Positions 61,131 through 64,000 of a stretch of 64,000 nucleotides of DNA are shown here, in pieces; within the stretch, counting starts at the first letter, position 1; every line of letters starts with the position of its first letter. The stretch is from positions 294,871 through 358,870 of the forward strand of contig NW_027096057.1 of assembly GCF_040115645.1 (NCBI RefSeq), written 5' to 3'. A model generated the notes under the pieces. It did no database searches, had not been told where the DNA came from, and saw only the letters and a program-made list of their open reading frames with translations. Both the position numbers and the translations under genes were made by a program. Origin of the DNA: Euwallacea fornicatus. Lineage: Eukaryota; Arthropoda; Insecta; Coleoptera; Curculionidae.

Positions 61131-64000
61131 AAGCATGGCTAACGGTCAATTTCCGACGAAAGTCGCCGATTTCACGGAATTGGCGATTTTGAAACTCAGG
61201 ATTGATCGAAATAATGGAAATAGCCCTAAATCGTGCGATTTACAGGATTTGGACAAAAACTGACTGTTCTAGGACAGTCGAATTGGCGATTTGTCGTTTA
61301 TGGCCCCATTAGGATTATTTCGCTAAAAGGAGACGATTTGAACAAAATTGCTCGTAGCGTTGTTGAAATAACGTCAAAGCATGGTTAAAGGTCAATTTCC
61401 GACGAAAGTCGCCGATATCGCGGAATTGACGATTTCGAAACTCAGGATCGATCGAGATGATGGAAATAGCCGTAAATCGTGCGATTTACAGGATTTGGAC
61501 AAAAACTGACTGTTCTAGGACAGTCGAATTGGCGATTTGTCGTTTATGGTCCCATTAGGCTTGTTTTGCTAAAAGGAGACGATTTGAACAAAATTGCTCG
61601 TAGCGTTGTTGAAATAACGTCAAAGCATGGTTAAAGGTCAATTTCCGACGAAAGTCGCCGATTTCGCGGAATTGACGATTTCGAAACTCAGGATCGATCG
61701 AAATGATGGAAATAGCCCTAAATCGTGCGATTTACAGGATTTGGACAAAAACTGACTGTTCTAGGACAGCCGAATTGGCGATTTGTCGTTTATGGCCCCA
61801 TTAGGCTTGTTTTGCTAAAAGAAGACGATTTTAACAAAATTGCTCGTAGCGTTGTTGAAATAACGTCAAAACATGGTTAACGGTCAATTTCCGAAGAAAG
61901 TCGCCGATTTCACGGAATTGGCGATTTTGAAACTCAGGATTGATCGAAATGATGGAAATAGCCCTAAATCGTGCGATTTACAGGATTTGGACAAAAACTG
62001 ACTGTTCTAGGACAGCCGAATTGGCGATTTGTCGTTTATGGCCCCATTAGGCTTGTTTTGCGAAAAGAAGATGATTTTAACAAAATTGCTCGTAGCGTTG
62101 TTGCAATAACGTCAAAACATGGTTAACGGTCACTTTCCGATGAAAGTCGCCGATTTCACGGAATTGGCGATTTTGAAACTCAGGATTGATCCAAATGATG
62201 GAAATAGCCCTAAATCGTGCGATTTACAGGATTTGGACAAAAACTGACTGTTCTAGGTCGGTCGATTTAGCGATTTGTCGTTTATGGCCCCATTAGGCTT
62301 ATTTTGCTAAAAGGAGACGATTTGAACAAAATTGCTCGTAGCGTTGTTGAAATAACGTCAAAGCATGGTTAAAGGTCAATTTCCGACGAAAGTCGCCGAT
62401 TTCACGGATGTGACGATTTTGAAACTCAGGATTGATCGAAATGATGGAAATAGCCCTAAATGGTGCGATTTACAGGATTTGGACAAAAACTGACTGTTCT
62501 AGGACAGTCGAATTGGCGATTTGTCGTTTATGGCCCCATTAGGCTAATTTTGCTAAAAGGAGACGATTTGAACAAAATTGCTCGTAGCGTTGTTGAAATA
62601 ACGTCAAAGCATGGTTAAAGGTCAATTTCCGACGAAAGTCGCCGATTTCGCGGAATTGACGATTTCGAAACTCAGGATCGATCGAAATGATGGAAATAGC
62701 CCTAAATCGTGCGATTTACAGGATTTGGACAAAAACTGACTGTTCTAGGACAGTCGAATTGGCGATTTGTCGTTTATGCTCCCATTAGGCTTATTTTGCT
62801 AAAAGGAGACGATTTGTACAAAATTACTCGTAGCGTTGTTGAAATAACGTCAAAGCATGGCTAACGGTCAATTTCCGACGAAAGTCGCCGATTTCACGGA
62901 ATTGGCGATTTTGAAACTCAGGATTGATCGAAATGATAGAAAAGCTATAAGTCGTGCGATTTACACGATTTGGACTAAAACTGACTGTTCTAGGACAGCC
63001 GAATTGGCGATTTGTCGTTTATGGCCCCATTAGGCTTGTTTTGCTAAAAGGAGACGATTTGAACAAAATTGCTCGTAGCGTTGTTGAAATAACGTCAAAG
63101 CATGGTTAACGGTCAATTTCCGACGAAAGTCGCCGATTTCACGGAATTGGCGATTTTGAAACTCAGGATTGATCGAAATGATAGAAAAGCTATAAGTCGT
63201 GCGATTTACACGATTTGGACAAAAAGCTGACTGTTCTGGGACAGCCAAGTTGACGATTTGTCGATTAAGGCACCATTAGGCTTGTTTTGCCAAAAGGAAG
63301 CGATTTGAACAAAATTGCTCGTAGCGTTGTTGAAATAACGTCAAAGCATGGCTAACGGTCAATTTCCGACGAAAGTCGCCGATTTCACGGAATTGGCGAT
63401 TTCGAAACTCAGGATCGATCGAGATGATGGAAATAGCCGTAAATCGTGCGATTTACAGGATTTGGACAAAAACTGACTGTTCTAGGACAGTCGAATTGGC
63501 GATTTGTCGTTTATGGTCCCATTAGGCTTATTTTGCTAAAAGGAGACGATTTGAACAAAATTGCTCGTAGCGTTGTTGAAATAACGTCAAAGCATGGTTA
63601 AAGGTCAATTTCCGACGAAAGTCGCCGATTTCGCGGAATTGACGATTTCGAAACTCAGGATCGATCGAAATGATGGAAATAGCCCTAAATCGTGCGATTT
63701 ACAGGATTTGGACAAAAACTGACTGTTCTAGGACAGCCGAATTGGCGATTTGTCGTTTATGGCCCCATTAGGCTTGTTTTGCTAAAAGAAGACGATTTTA
63801 ACAAAATTGCTCGTAGCGTTGTTGAAATAACGTCAAAACATGGTTAACGGTCAATTTCCGAAGAAAGTCGCCGATTTCACGGAATTGGCGATTTTGAAAC
63901 TCAGGATGATCGAAATGATGGAAATAGCCCCTAAATCGTGCGATTTACAGGATTTGGACAAAAACTGACTGTTCTAGGACAGTCGAATTGGCGATTTGTA

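Larger units (their letters stand above)
33243..64000. repeat. Satellite B array (246-bp monomer, ~125 copies)
   Basis: Head-to-tail monomers with the landmark CCGATTTCACGG or CCGATATCGCGG at 33250, 33496, 33733, 33976, 34222, 34468, 34714, 34960 and 35206, so 246 bp is the basic unit (for example 34222-34467). It has no visible relation to satellite A. One variant class carries GATAGAAAAGCTATAAGTC and GGCACCATTAGG; another lacks 9 bp (GATCGAAATAGCCCTAAC). Each monomer holds an 18-bp near-palindrome around TTCTAGGA and the inverted pair AAATCG-TG-CGATTT. GAATTGGCGATTT occurs twice per monomer 103 bp apart. No gene or inserted element is seen, and the array continues past the window. Confidence 0.97.

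Noticed and set aside
39482..63248. Nine antisense frames of 62-85 aa in satellite B (MAVPEQ...)
   Set aside because: They begin with TTG, not ATG, occur only in one monomer variant class, and are multiplied by satellite amplification. No evidence of a gene.
1..64000. CRISPR array
   Set aside because: Repeats are contiguous 174- and 246-bp monomers with no unique spacers and no cas genes; this is eukaryotic satellite DNA.
1..64000. Common origin of satellites A and B
   Set aside because: Beyond short AT-rich strings and CTAG dyads I see no alignable stretch between the 174- and 246-bp monomers.

Overview
This window is eukaryotic heterochromatin, most likely from an arthropod and probably an insect. 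It contains no ordinary host gene that I can support. About 54.7 kb is tandem satellite DNA of two apparently unrelated families. The rest is two copies of one R1-clade non-LTR retrotransposon (ORF1 with three CCHC knuckles; ORF2 with endonuclease, reverse transcriptase and a C-terminal CCHC motif; poly(A) tail). The arthropod assignment rests on the R1 clade, which is best known from insects; no host gene is available to narrow it.

Layout: (1) 1-5442, satellite A, 174-bp monomer. (2) 5443-11101, a full-length R1-like element with both ORFs open, a 22-A tail and a 15-bp target-site duplication. (3) 11102-29558, satellite A resumes in exact register. (4) 29559-33242, a second copy of the element in the same orientation, with an intact 5' end, nonsense mutations in both ORFs, and its 3' part missing. 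(5) 33243-64000, satellite B, 246-bp monomer, joined directly to the broken element and running off the window. Both satellites show higher-order repeats (HORs): 870 and 1218 bp in A; 1476, 1712 and about 4898 bp in B.

The main finding is that both element copies entered satellite A at the same place in the monomer, after base 49 in one and base 48 in the other (base 1 = first base of ACAGAATC), in the same orientation but in different monomer variants. Uninterrupted paralogues of the filled site lie at 3340-3354 and 13712-13726. This suggests a retrotransposon whose target is a satellite monomer, comparable in logic to R1 in rDNA or TRAS/SART in telomeric repeats.

The genes form one unit. 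ORF1 would package the RNA. ORF2 would nick the satellite and reverse-transcribe the RNA at the nick. The satellite supplies thousands of potential landing sites. The second copy is a dead relic that now marks the boundary between satellites A and B. Coordinates inside the arrays were read by eye from landmark variants, so HOR boundaries are approximate.
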